Assembly (NCBI GenBank): GCA_031284295.1
Contig: JAITAE010000184.1
Coordinates: 1 to 7,917, forward strand
Length of the DNA: 7,917 bases
From: Spirochaetaceae bacterium
GTDB lineage: Bacteria; Spirochaetota; Spirochaetia; Treponematales; Breznakiellaceae
Direction of reading: 5' to 3'
In this document: positions 1 through 6,888 of the stretch, one piece after another
Layout: each line of letters begins with the position of its first letter
Numbering within the stretch: position 1 is the first letter of the stretch
Program-made: the position numbers and the translations under genes
The notes under the pieces: model-generated
Told to the model about the DNA's origin: nothing
Database searches by the model: none
What the model saw: the letters and a program-made list of their open reading frames with translations, nothing else

Positions 1-252
1 ATAGCGTATATAAAATTCTTTAACAGTTATTTCAATATGAATCTGGAAGTAACGAAAGATGATTATATCGACATATACAAGGCAAAAAATATTGATGAAA
101 TACTGGATAAACTGCGTAAACCGGCTCCATTCTGCCGTTACTGCAGCATGGACATTGTCAATACCGGCAAATGGGAACGATCAAAGAAAGAAATTTCCGA
201 ATGGACTGTACGACAACCTTGGAACCGGCGATGTAGAACTTTTGGACGATGA
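1..252 (+). CDS. C-terminal end of a radical SAM/SPASM-type enzyme (5' partial, altered 3' end)
   Basis: The frame is open from the first base, so the gene begins outside the window. The visible part holds [15 protein letters not shown], then PFCRYC, then a W..SKKEISEW ending. I recognise this pattern from the C-terminal auxiliary iron-sulphur region of radical SAM enzymes found in surface-polysaccharide clusters, where the protein usually ends right after the ISEW-like motif. Here that motif ends near base 204 and the frame runs on for about 15 unrelated residues ([14 protein letters not shown]) to a TGA at 250-252. That tail is the neighbouring map fragment read out of frame. Only two of the expected cysteines are visible and the core CxxxCxxC domain lies outside the window, so substrate and activity cannot be judged. 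Loss of one or two natural C-terminal residues may not inactivate it. It is convergent with the - strand operon. Confidence 0.6.
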   Translation: MAYIKFFNSYFNMNLEVTKDDYIDIYKAKNIDEILDKLRKPAPFCRYCSMDIVNTGKWERSKKEISEWTVRQPWNRRCRTFGR

Positions 253-349
253 CTGGACGGTTGTTACGGCGGACGGCAAAGCATCCGCCCACTGGGAACA
301 CACGATAGCGGTATTTTCAGGCCACACGGAAATCCTTACTGAGGATTGA
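206..349 (+). pseudogene. map: 3' remnant of type I methionine aminopeptidase
   Basis: Frame 2 encodes about 45 residues, clear from [18 protein letters not shown] (from 215) and continuing to [10 protein letters not shown] and EILTED before TGA at 347-349. This matches the C-terminal strands of type I methionine aminopeptidase, which removes the initiator methionine from new proteins. The Glu in the WEHTI segment corresponds to the last metal-binding Glu of the family. The other metal ligands (two Asp, one His, one Glu) and roughly 200 upstream residues are absent, and the fragment has no start or ribosome binding site of its own. The ATG at 59 in this frame only precedes out-of-frame radical SAM sequence. 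I read it as a dead 3' end left by recombination or island insertion. The exact junction (about 205-215) is uncertain. Confidence 0.72.
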
Positions 350-351
350 CG

Positions 352-378
352 CGCCAGTTGGCTCGCTAACTGGCGAGC
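352..378. terminator. Hairpin between convergent genes, probable bidirectional terminator
   Basis: CGCCAGTT (352-359) pairs perfectly with AACTGGCG (368-375) over an 8-nt loop. An alternative stem, GCTCGC (361-366) with GCGAGC (373-378), uses overlapping bases, so the two folds exclude each other. It lies 2 nt after the map-fragment stop and ends 1 nt before the methyltransferase stop on the other strand. The + strand continues into TAAATTTTCTTTT, a fair T-rich tail. The - strand side has no T run, so termination in that direction is weaker inference. Confidence 0.5.
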
Positions 379-379
379 G

Positions 380-1282
380 CTAAATTTTCTTTTGAGGATG
401 TAAAAATTCCGGCGCCGGTCTGTACATTTTTTTCTTTGTAACCAGAAATTTTGAGAGTATACCCATGCCGAACATCGCTAAGTCTACACTTTGCAGTTTT
501 CTGGGCACAAGCCTGAAATAAAGCTCTTCAAAGTATTTCATTGTGAATTTATTTTGTTTACTATTTTCTTTGTCTTTTGTAGCGTTCCATGTATCTACAT
601 AATCGCTCTGTAAAACGCTTATTGTATCCGGTACCTCACTTATTTTTCTGGATATTACAAATAACATCGCAGGCTCTTTTGTACAGCAGATACTCGTACG
701 CATTTTTATTATTTTAGGGGAAATAACTTCATAGCACCGGTTAAATCCGCACTGTATGAATATTTTTGTTTCCGAAAAACCGTTGTGTTTATCTAATAAT
801 GAAAAAAACAATTCAGGTGAAAATTGATAAAGTCCGTGCCCAAAACAATTATTGCTGGGTGTCTCAAGTATCAAATGACCGCCCGGCTTAACCATATCCA
901 TACAGTTTCTGGTTGCCGCAGGATAATTGAACACATGCTCCAGCGTACCGCCGTCCCACACGCAATCATACCTATTTTTTAACGTCTCCGGTACAGGCAT
1001 ATTCATATCATGAATTATATTCGCGCCTTCGTAATCACTGTAATCAATCGAATCGACTGTTTCGGCTCCAAAATACTTAAAAATCCATTCCGCATAGGGA
1101 AATTTGTTTGTCGAATCATACAAGTCATTTACCCCCCCCCCCCCCGTTATTCCAAGGATTCTTTTTAATTCATTCTTTTTCATAAGGATGGCTAGTCTGG
1201 CGACCATCAGGGTATTTTTAAATTCAACACCGTTTGCCGCTGCGTAACGCATTCCCAACAGAGCACTTTTCGCTATTCCCAT
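380..1282 (-). CDS. SAM-dependent methyltransferase with an in-frame poly-G tract (putative phase-variable)
   Basis: A 300-residue class I (Rossmann-fold) methyltransferase-like protein with no signal peptide or membrane segment, so cytoplasmic. Supporting motifs are VDSIDYSDYEGANIIHD (76-92), YDCVWDGGTLEHVF (105-118) and MVKPGGHLIL (130-139), followed by TPSNNCFGHG and YQFSPELFF. This arrangement is typical of Methyltransf_11/23-like proteins in sugar and surface-glycan loci. The ATG has a good ribosome binding site, AAGGAGA (1289-1295), 6 nt upstream. Codons 46-51 (ACG, four GGG, GTA) hold a run of 14 G, giving residues TGGGGV. This lies before the recognisable cofactor-binding motifs, so any frameshift removes the whole catalytic domain. 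It is the last gene of the - strand series, 90 nt after the glycosyltransferase. The likely job is O-methylation of a surface glycan sugar. The substrate is inference. Confidence 0.78.
   Translation of the reverse strand: MGIAKSALLGMRYAAANGVEFKNTLMVARLAILMKKNELKRILGITGGGGVNDLYDSTNKFPYAEWIFKYFGAETVDSIDYSDYEGANIIHDMNMPVPETLKNRYDCVWDGGTLEHVFNYPAATRNCMDMVKPGGHLILETPSNNCFGHGLYQFSPELFFSLLDKHNGFSETKIFIQCGFNRCYEVISPKIIKMRTSICCTKEPAMLFVISRKISEVPDTISVLQSDYVDTWNATKDKENSKQNKFTMKYFEELYFRLVPRKLQSVDLAMFGMGILSKFLVTKKKMYRPAPEFLHPQKKI
1132..1145. repeat. Homopolymer of 14 C (+) / 14 G (coding strand) inside the methyltransferase
   Basis: Fourteen uninterrupted bases, in frame at this length. With 13 G the next codon is TAA. 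With 15 G the frame reads GGT AAA TGA. Both one-base changes therefore end the protein at about residue 50-52. Such tracts slip during replication. Read-length error in sequencing is the other explanation for any length variation. Confidence 0.9.
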
Positions 1283-1288
1283 AAATTT

Positions 1289-1295
1289 TCTCCTT
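1289..1295 (-). promoter_or_regulatory. Ribosome binding site of the methyltransferase
   Basis: AAGGAGA on the - strand, 6 nt before the ATG at 1282. It is the strongest Shine-Dalgarno of the five genes, which suits a gene that is not overlapped by the one before it. It fixes the start codon. Confidence 0.7.
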
Positions 1296-1344
1296 ATCTG
1301 TTCTTCTCATCCGGTAATCAACCGGTGAGCCGCACAGCGCGCGT

Positions 1345-1360
1345 CTTGCCGGATGGCAGG
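1345..1360. repeat. Small inverted repeat in the glycosyltransferase-methyltransferase spacer
   Basis: CTTGCC and GGCAGG pair (one G-T wobble) around the loop GGAT. A second small one, CCGGT/ACCGG, lies at 1311-1325. On the transcribed strand neither is followed by a T run, so they are not standard terminators. They might attenuate or protect the message between the two genes. The function is not known. Confidence 0.3.
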
Positions 1361-1372
1361 CTTACCGCGTTT

Positions 1373-2446
1373 TTAACGGTTTTCATTGCAGTAATCAATT
1401 ATAAGCTTATAGACATCTTCCGCCGATTTATCGTAAGAATATTTCTGTAGAATCGCGGACGGTGGTTCGACCGGCTCCTTTAACAGATCATCCAGGTTAA
1501 TATCGGTACTGTACGGGTCTATGTAATGAGCCGCTCCGCCATAGATTTCCGGTAAACTCGCGGCCCTGGCAACAATTACAGGCGATCCGCAGGACAAAGC
1601 CTCCAGCGGTGTCAGTCCAAAACCTTCATAGTAAGAAGGCAGTATAAAAGCCTTGCACCTTTCCATCAGCGCCTTTACTTTTCCATCGTCAGTGTAGCCC
1701 AAAAGTACAATGTTTTTTGGGCGTTCCCAGCTGTTTAATTCTTCTGTCTGAGTTGTTGGAAGCCGCGAACCGGAAATCACAAATGTATCTTCGGGGTGCT
1801 TTGCGGCATACTCGACAATCCATTTTATGTTTTTCCGTTTTGAGATTGTTCCCAGCGAAAAATAGAACGGTTTTTCAAGTACGGTAAAATCAGAAAATAC
1901 CGAATAGTCCGGCCTTACCGTTTTGAAATGCATCCAACTGCTGTATATTACCTGTATCCGCTCAGGCGGTATATGAAACGTACCGGCTATTTGATTCCTG
2001 CTGTATTCCGATACGGTAACAATTCTTTTTGCTTTTCTTGTGATAAGGCGGTACTGACACATATTGTACAGGCGTACAACTTTATCGCGAAAACTTGAGA
2101 AATCTTCCGGAAAAAGTTCACAGTATATGTCGTGCAGAAAAACTATCGATGGTACAAGCGGCAGGCAGGTGTTTCCGTATTCAAGCACGGTATAATTTTT
2201 ATGCCTCAGCAAAAAGCCTTGAACCGTTGCCATCTGCCAAAAAAGGTGTGATTTAATTTTTGCTTTAAGCTGAATTATGTCGATATTTTTATATTCAGGG
2301 ATGATAAACGGATTGGACGGAATGACAAGCGCTATTTCGTGCGCCGAAGAAAGTTTATCAAGACGCATGGTAATCTCGTATGCGTAACGTTCTATTCCGT
2401 TAAGCGGCCTGCATAAAAATTCACCGTCTATCAAAACTTTTTTCAT
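1373..2446 (-). CDS. Family GT4 glycosyltransferase (group 1)
   Basis: A 357-residue retaining glycosyltransferase with the GT-B two-domain fold, probably cytoplasmic or peripheral to the inner membrane. The N-terminal acceptor domain has the glycine-containing motif NGIERYAYE (16-24), FLHDIYCELFPED (103-115) and VTVSEYSRNQI (143-153). The C-terminal nucleotide-sugar domain starts near LGTISKRKN (198-206), with the basic residues expected to contact the donor phosphates. It carries the EX7E motif EGFGLTPLE (E274 and E282), the hallmark of GT4. The start is set at MKKVLIDGEF: its ATG overlaps the flippase stop as ATGA and has AAAGGAA 4 nt upstream. A longer frame from 2494 would add 16 residues with no family likeness, lying inside the flippase gene. 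It probably adds one sugar during surface-glycan assembly. Donor and acceptor cannot be read from the sequence. Confidence 0.88.
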   Translation of the reverse strand: MKKVLIDGEFLCRPLNGIERYAYEITMRLDKLSSAHEIALVIPSNPFIIPEYKNIDIIQLKAKIKSHLFWQMATVQGFLLRHKNYTVLEYGNTCLPLVPSIVFLHDIYCELFPEDFSSFRDKVVRLYNMCQYRLITRKAKRIVTVSEYSRNQIAGTFHIPPERIQVIYSSWMHFKTVRPDYSVFSDFTVLEKPFYFSLGTISKRKNIKWIVEYAAKHPEDTFVISGSRLPTTQTEELNSWERPKNIVLLGYTDDGKVKALMERCKAFILPSYYEGFGLTPLEALSCGSPVIVARAASLPEIYGGAAHYIDPYSTDINLDDLLKEPVEPPSAILQKYSYDKSAEDVYKLIIDYCNENR

Positions 2447-4152
2447 TGTATTCCTTTGATAACGCCGTTTTCCATGCAAAGACGGCGGCTGCATTTTTCC
2501 ACCGTTGTAAGGCGGTGTGCTATAACTACCAATGTTTTGCCTTTGCCCACGTCATAAATCTCGTCCATAATTTTTGTTTCTATTTCATTATCGAGCGCTG
2601 AAGTTGCCTCATCAAGAACAAGTATATCGGGATCGTTGTACAGGGCGCGCGCAATACCTATACGCTGTTTCTGACCGCCGCTCAGTTGTATGCCGCCCTC
2701 TCCGACCGGTGTTTTAAGGCCGCTGTTTTGCCGCAGAAAGTCCCATATATTCGCCATATCCAGCGCCCGTATCAGGCGTTTTTCATCATAGCCGGAACCA
2801 AAAACAACATTTTCAGAAACTGTACTGTCAAAAAGATAGATACTTTGAGGTATATATCCGATTTTTTTCCGCCAGGCGTGGATATTTTCGTCGTTCAGTT
2901 CCACACCGTCAACAAGCATTGAACCGGCCGATGGTTTGTGTATGCCGATAAGCAAATCTACAAGCGTTGATTTTCCACTGCCGCTCGGACCGGTAACGGC
3001 AAGCTTATCGCCTTTACTTATTTTAAACGATATATCCCGCAGCACAACAGGGCCTTTCAGGTATTGAAACGAAACGTCATTAAAGCTTATCGAGTGATTA
3101 AATGTTACGGGCGCGGAGCCTTCATGCACTGTTTCCCGCGAAAAATGTTCATAGACAATATCCAGTGAGTGCTGTAGATAAGCGGCCTGATTGACATTAC
3201 CGAGCATTTTGTTGATGGATGGAAGTATCCGGTACAGCGCCAGCGCGTACATTGCTATAACGGGTATTATGCTTTCCGCGGAACCATAGCGGAAAAGTAT
3301 CAACAGCACCGCCCCGACAAGCAGTGAAAACCCTATGCTTTCCAGCAGGTTGCGCGGCATAGCTCCTAGCGTTGTACTTATAACCTGCGCCTTTGAAACG
3401 GTAAGCGTAGCGTCATCAAACCGGCGTATGTAATAATCTTCACTGCATTTAAGGCGGACGAATTTAAAATTATTGTACGATTCATTCTGGACACGGCCGA
3501 TGTTGTAGTTTCCTTCCGCTGCCTTTGCGCCTTGCTTTTTACTGTTTTTCAGGATTACCCTTATGATCACGGCAATTAAACCAGCAAGAATGACCGTCAA
3601 TAAAAGCGTCATTCTCCAGTTTACAACAACCATAAAAAAGTATAGCATCAGCACGGTAATCGCGTCCGAACATATCTGCATTATACAGAGCAGTATCATA
3701 CTTACATTTTGCGCGTGGCCTATACCAGCGTGAAATTCCGATGTATTCTTTTGAACAAAAACCTTGTACGGCAGTGAAAGATATTTTTCATACAGATTGG
3801 TCGCAAAATACCTGAAAGTGCTAAACGCGAAGCGGTTCTGTATATATGTATAAAACACATTGTATGCCGCCCGGAATATATAAAAAGCAATGATTCCAAC
3901 GCCAAAACAGAATATAAAATTGTCTTTTGATGTAAAACCCAGAAACCTGAAAACAGCATTGTATCTGCCTCTGTCCAGCATATCCGGAGCCGAAGCTACG
4001 GATATGAACGGCATTATTACCGATATTCCGAATGTTTCTATAACTGACAACAGAAATGTCATAAAAAGTAGTGTAATAAGTCTGAGCTTATGTTTCCGCG
4101 GCAGCAATATCCGCAGTTTGGATACGATAGGTTTAATAAAATTAATATTCAT
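2443..4152 (-). CDS. pglK: PglK-like ABC transporter (lipid-linked oligosaccharide flippase)
   Basis: A 569-residue half-transporter with the membrane and ATPase parts fused, expected to work as an inner-membrane homodimer. The membrane domain covers about 20-310, with SVIETFGISVIMPFISVAS near 36-54. This segment and much of the protein strongly resemble Campylobacter PglK as I remember it, including LALYRILPSINKML near 304-317. The ATPase domain carries Walker A GPSGSGKST (388-396), Q-loop IPQ near 434-436, signature LSGGQ (490-494), Walker B ILVLDEAT (510-517) and H-loop His546. All key residues are present, so it should be active. PglK flips undecaprenyl-linked glycans to the periplasm. 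The same role is inferred here, but the actual glycan is unknown. The start at 4152 lies 4 nt after the upstream stop, without a clear Shine-Dalgarno, suggesting re-initiation. An alternative ATG at 4197 adds 15 residues overlapping the upstream gene. The gene ends in an ATGA overlap with the glycosyltransferase. Confidence 0.9.
   Translation of the reverse strand: MNINFIKPIVSKLRILLPRKHKLRLITLLFMTFLLSVIETFGISVIMPFISVASAPDMLDRGRYNAVFRFLGFTSKDNFIFCFGVGIIAFYIFRAAYNVFYTYIQNRFAFSTFRYFATNLYEKYLSLPYKVFVQKNTSEFHAGIGHAQNVSMILLCIMQICSDAITVLMLYFFMVVVNWRMTLLLTVILAGLIAVIIRVILKNSKKQGAKAAEGNYNIGRVQNESYNNFKFVRLKCSEDYYIRRFDDATLTVSKAQVISTTLGAMPRNLLESIGFSLLVGAVLLILFRYGSAESIIPVIAMYALALYRILPSINKMLGNVNQAAYLQHSLDIVYEHFSRETVHEGSAPVTFNHSISFNDVSFQYLKGPVVLRDISFKISKGDKLAVTGPSGSGKSTLVDLLIGIHKPSAGSMLVDGVELNDENIHAWRKKIGYIPQSIYLFDSTVSENVVFGSGYDEKRLIRALDMANIWDFLRQNSGLKTPVGEGGIQLSGGQKQRIGIARALYNDPDILVLDEATSALDNEIETKIMDEIYDVGKGKTLVVIAHRLTTVEKCSRRLCMENGVIKGIQ
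2451..2457 (-). promoter_or_regulatory. Ribosome binding site that fixes the glycosyltransferase start
   Basis: AAAGGAA on the - strand, within the last codons of the flippase gene and 4 nt before the ATG at 2446. With the ATGA overlap it supports translational coupling and the shorter start. Confidence 0.6.
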
Positions 4153-4156
4153 AATG

Positions 4157-5722
4157 TCAAAAATGGTGTCCAAATCCCATATATAATTCCAACTCATCGC
4201 GGCCGGGCAAAACTCCCGTATTAAACAACGGGTTTAAATACCATGCGGCGCTTACGCAAAGGTAGATACTCCTGAAAGCGAGGGGGAAAAAAAACAGCTC
4301 TATACCGCCTGAAACAATCCAGTCCCGCGGGGTGTAAGTGATGTTACGGATAAAATTTCTTTTAAAATCAACTTCCATTCCATCGACAAGGGCTATGTCC
4401 ATGATGGGACCCGCCTGGAGCTCCATATTTATTATACGGAGCCGCGGCTCGTTAAAGTATTCTGAAAACATAAAGTTAAAAACATGGAATATAAAATCAA
4501 AGTTAAAAAGCAGCATGGAATCCGCGGCAAGCGCGTAATCGCCCATGCCGCGTATCATGCCGGCCGCCTCCCACCGTGCGCCGGTATGCCCAAGCCCTGA
4601 ACCGTAAAACCATTTTGTAAACCTGCCGCGCATGGATATTCCCAAAAAATCAGTTATTAAAAGATGTTCTGTAATGTCTGCCGTCACAGAACTGCTCCAC
4701 TCTTCAAAAAAGAAATTGTATTCATTGCCGTTTTCGATATACAGCGCCGCCCCGCGCCTAAAATTACCGGCCCAGTCAATTTTATCAAAACCTAAACGAT
4801 GCGAAGCGTTAAATGAAGGCCCATTACGTTCCGCCAAATCTTCATCACGGAACGCGTAATTGATGTTTCCGGATACTGCGGGTTTGTATGTCAGTTTACC
4901 AAGATTCTCAGTTTCGACGGGCAGCGGGATCTTCCATTCACCGTAAAGCGCGCTTGAACCATACCATATATCCTGGAAATTCATGCTGTAAACATACTTC
5001 CGCCAATTATCGTACTCTTCTCCAAAATATACTCCCTGCCTGTAACCGAATGTAAGCGTTGTATTTTTGAACGGAATATCAAACGAAAGGCCGCTCGTGT
5101 TGCCGTAGGAAAAGGGTTCGTCAAAATAGTAAGAAAAAATATTTTCCGTGATGAATTTCCAGTCGTAACCGAACGCGCTGAACGGCGTTTCAATGCCCAA
5201 AAGCAGGCTTAGGTTGTTGCGGGAATACGTTATGTCTTTGCCGTCATGGTAACGATAGCTAAGGTATATCCTGAGCGGCGACATCAGGCCCAAAAAATTA
5301 AAATCCCTGATGCGCAGCCTGGGCTCCCAGCCTGTGTTTGAACTGTATTTAGGCTCCGGCACTATGACAAAATTACGCGTGTCCACAGTATGGATGGTAA
5401 GATCAACAGGAACACGCCCGTCTTCGTCCTGCTCCGCCGCGGCAAAATCTATGACGGCATCCTGTAATTCACGCCTGTTAATCAGTATCTGCTGTTTACG
5501 CGCAATGTATTCCCGCAGCGCGGCCCCGCCCTTTATTTCATCGCCCTTTTTTATTTCCGAAGTCAGCAGCAGCGCGTACTCTTTTGTGCGGCCTGTAATG
5601 TCAAAATATATTTCACGGATATAGTAAACTTGATTGTCGTCCGCCTGCGCGGATACATCACCGGAATTTATAAAAAACAACAGAAACAAAACCGGTGTAC
5701 CGGACAAAGTTTTTTTTTTCAT
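4157..5722 (-). CDS. Outer-membrane beta-barrel protein with POTRA-like N-terminus (Omp85/TamA-like)
   Basis: 521 residues. Residues 1-25 form a signal peptide: KKK, a hydrophobic run VLFLLFFI, and cleavage likely at VSA|QA. Residues about 32-118 look like one POTRA domain: an IREIYFDITGRT strand, a helical centre with the ARKQQILINRRELQDAVI stretch, then VPVDLTIHTVDTRNFVIVPEP. The segment RIRDFNFLGLMSPLRI (137-152) resembles the entry strand of Omp85-type barrels. From there to the end, short alternating amphipathic strands rich in Tyr, Trp and Phe continue to a C-terminal GFGHHF, whose terminal Phe is the usual barrel-assembly signal. BamA normally has several POTRA domains and is longer, so this is not the essential BamA. 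A TamA-, ShlB- or treponeme-specific relative is more likely. ATGA overlap with aroB and a weak AGG upstream suggest translational coupling. Cargo or partner unknown. Confidence 0.78.
   Translation of the reverse strand: MKKKTLSGTPVLFLLFFINSGDVSAQADDNQVYYIREIYFDITGRTKEYALLLTSEIKKGDEIKGGAALREYIARKQQILINRRELQDAVIDFAAAEQDEDGRVPVDLTIHTVDTRNFVIVPEPKYSSNTGWEPRLRIRDFNFLGLMSPLRIYLSYRYHDGKDITYSRNNLSLLLGIETPFSAFGYDWKFITENIFSYYFDEPFSYGNTSGLSFDIPFKNTTLTFGYRQGVYFGEEYDNWRKYVYSMNFQDIWYGSSALYGEWKIPLPVETENLGKLTYKPAVSGNINYAFRDEDLAERNGPSFNASHRLGFDKIDWAGNFRRGAALYIENGNEYNFFFEEWSSSVTADITEHLLITDFLGISMRGRFTKWFYGSGLGHTGARWEAAGMIRGMGDYALAADSMLLFNFDFIFHVFNFMFSEYFNEPRLRIINMELQAGPIMDIALVDGMEVDFKRNFIRNITYTPRDWIVSGGIELFFFPLAFRSIYLCVSAAWYLNPLFNTGVLPGRDELELYMGFGHHF
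5710..5719. repeat. Run of 10 A (coding strand) directly after the barrel-protein start codon
   Basis: The ATG is followed by ten A (AAA AAA AAA A) encoding KKK and the first base of the next codon. Nine or eleven A would bring stops within about 25 codons. A-runs early in signal peptides are common, so length variation is possible but not implied. Confidence 0.8.
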
Positions 5723-6813
5723 ATTAGACCTGATGTTTTTTCTATGAGGTCCAGGCTGTCATTGTCCATAGTTACAATACACGCGCCGCGCCGCGCCGGA
5801 AACACAAAACGAAAAAATCCCCCCGTTTTTTTCTTGTCATCTTTCAATGCGCGCATGAAAGCCCCTCCGTCCGCAAGCGCGGGGTGCGGCGATCCGGTTT
5901 CATAACCCAGTTCCTCTAAAACGGCGCGGATCGACTCGGACCTCTCTACGGGCGTACACCCAAGCTCAACGCCCAGTATGCAGGCGCGCGACAGCCCCCA
6001 CGCGACAGCCTCGCCGTGTGAAAGCCTGCCCAGTCCCGCCGCGCTCTCTAGGGCGTGGGCAAACGTATGTCCCAGGTTTAGCAGCATTCGTTCCCCGCTC
6101 CGTTCTTCCGGGTCGTTCTCCACGATACGGCCTTTCACCGTTACCGAGCGTCCGATCAACCGCGCGGCCTCGTCAATAAGCGTCCGCGGCGTCCCCTCAC
6201 CGGTCAACGCGCCCTTCAAGGCAAGCAGCTGCCCGCGGGTCTCCGTTGTATAAAACGAATCATCAATCACGAGTGTTTTTATAATTTCCGCAAGCCCGGA
6301 GCGCCATTCACGCGGCGGCAGGGTACACAGCGCGGCAAGCGGCATATAAACATTGCGGGCGGGGTAGAATGTGCCGGCAAAATTTTTTATGTCAAACATA
6401 TCAAAGCCGGTCTTGCCGCCCAGAGCCGCGTCAACCATGCCCAGCAGCGTTGTGGAAACGATGACAAGCCCCGCCCCCCGTTTGTAAACCGAAGCGGCAA
6501 ACGCGCAGAGGTCGCTTACAACGCCGCCGCCGACAGCGGCAAAAAGCCCGTCCCTGCCAAGCCCGGCGCTCACGGCCATACGGAGTATTTTTTCGATAGA
6601 CTGCCAGTTTTTGGCGCCCTCTCCCGCCGGCAGCACGCATATCTCAGCCTCCGCGCCGCCCCTAACACTTTCCGCCAGGCCGGCCGTATTCGTGTCGCAA
6701 ACAATTATCGCGCGTTCCGGCTTCATTTCGGCCAGAATATCGCCCAAATCCGGAATATTCTGTTCTATATGTACGGAGGATTTACGGTGCCCGAAAGTAA
6801 AGTCGTAGTTCAT
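5719..6813 (-). CDS. aroB: 3-dehydroquinate synthase
   Basis: AroB converts DAHP to 3-dehydroquinate, the second step of the shikimate pathway to aromatic amino acids. It is a cytoplasmic NAD- and metal-dependent enzyme. The 364 residues match the usual family length. NAD-binding motif AVGGGVVSDLCAF (93-105) is followed by STTLLGMVDAALGGKTG (120-136), KNFAGTFYPA (143-152), GLAEIIK (173-179), LNLGHTFAHALE (245-256), LSHGEAVAWG (264-273) and DDKKKTGG (325-332). The metal ligands Glu176, His249 and His266 are all present, so it should be functional. The start at 6813 has no Shine-Dalgarno and sits only about 5 nt after the predicted transcription start, so the mRNA may be nearly leaderless. It appears to be the first gene of the operon. 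By eye it is clearly richer in G and C than the flippase, glycosyltransferase and methyltransferase genes downstream. Confidence 0.97.
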   Translation of the reverse strand: MNYDFTFGHRKSSVHIEQNIPDLGDILAEMKPERAIIVCDTNTAGLAESVRGGAEAEICVLPAGEGAKNWQSIEKILRMAVSAGLGRDGLFAAVGGGVVSDLCAFAASVYKRGAGLVIVSTTLLGMVDAALGGKTGFDMFDIKNFAGTFYPARNVYMPLAALCTLPPREWRSGLAEIIKTLVIDDSFYTTETRGQLLALKGALTGEGTPRTLIDEAARLIGRSVTVKGRIVENDPEERSGERMLLNLGHTFAHALESAAGLGRLSHGEAVAWGLSRACILGVELGCTPVERSESIRAVLEELGYETGSPHPALADGGAFMRALKDDKKKTGGFFRFVFPARRGACIVTMDNDSLDLIEKTSGLI

Positions 6814-6824
6814 ACAGTTGATTC

Positions 6825-6853
6825 ACTATAACCAAAAGACCGCGCGCTTTCAA
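6825..6853 (-). promoter_or_regulatory. Sigma70-type promoter of the aroB operon
   Basis: On the - strand TTGAAA (6853-6848) is separated by exactly 17 nt from TATAGT (6830-6825), each one base from consensus. The expected transcription start near 6818 is only about 5 nt before the aroB ATG at 6813. No other promoter of similar quality was noticed between the five - strand genes. Confidence 0.6.
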
Positions 6854-6860
6854 GGGCGGC

Positions 6861-6888
6861 CCGCCAATGGGTTTAAATACGCTGGCGG
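6861..6888. repeat. Inverted repeat just upstream of the aroB promoter
   Basis: CCGCCA (6861-6866) and TGGCGG (6883-6888) pair perfectly over a 16-nt loop containing GTTTAAAT. It begins 8 bp upstream of the -35 box, a place where a regulator could bind, but it could equally be a chance or structural repeat. Confidence 0.3.

Noticed and set aside
1290..1325. Possible separate promoter (TTGATT, 16 nt, AGATAA) before the methyltransferase
   Set aside because: The -10 match is poor and overlaps the ribosome binding site, so transcription from it would start inside or after that site.
2447..2494. Longer glycosyltransferase start (16 extra residues)
   Set aside because: It has no good ribosome binding site and the extra residues lie inside the flippase gene. 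The ATG at 2446 has AAAGGAA and an ATGA overlap.
4153..4197. Longer flippase start (15 extra residues)
   Set aside because: It would overlap the barrel gene by 41 nt without a Shine-Dalgarno, and PglK-type proteins begin near the shorter start. It is not fully excluded.
5978..6808. + strand open frames opposite aroB
   Set aside because: They are antisense shadows of a strongly conserved, G/C-rich gene.
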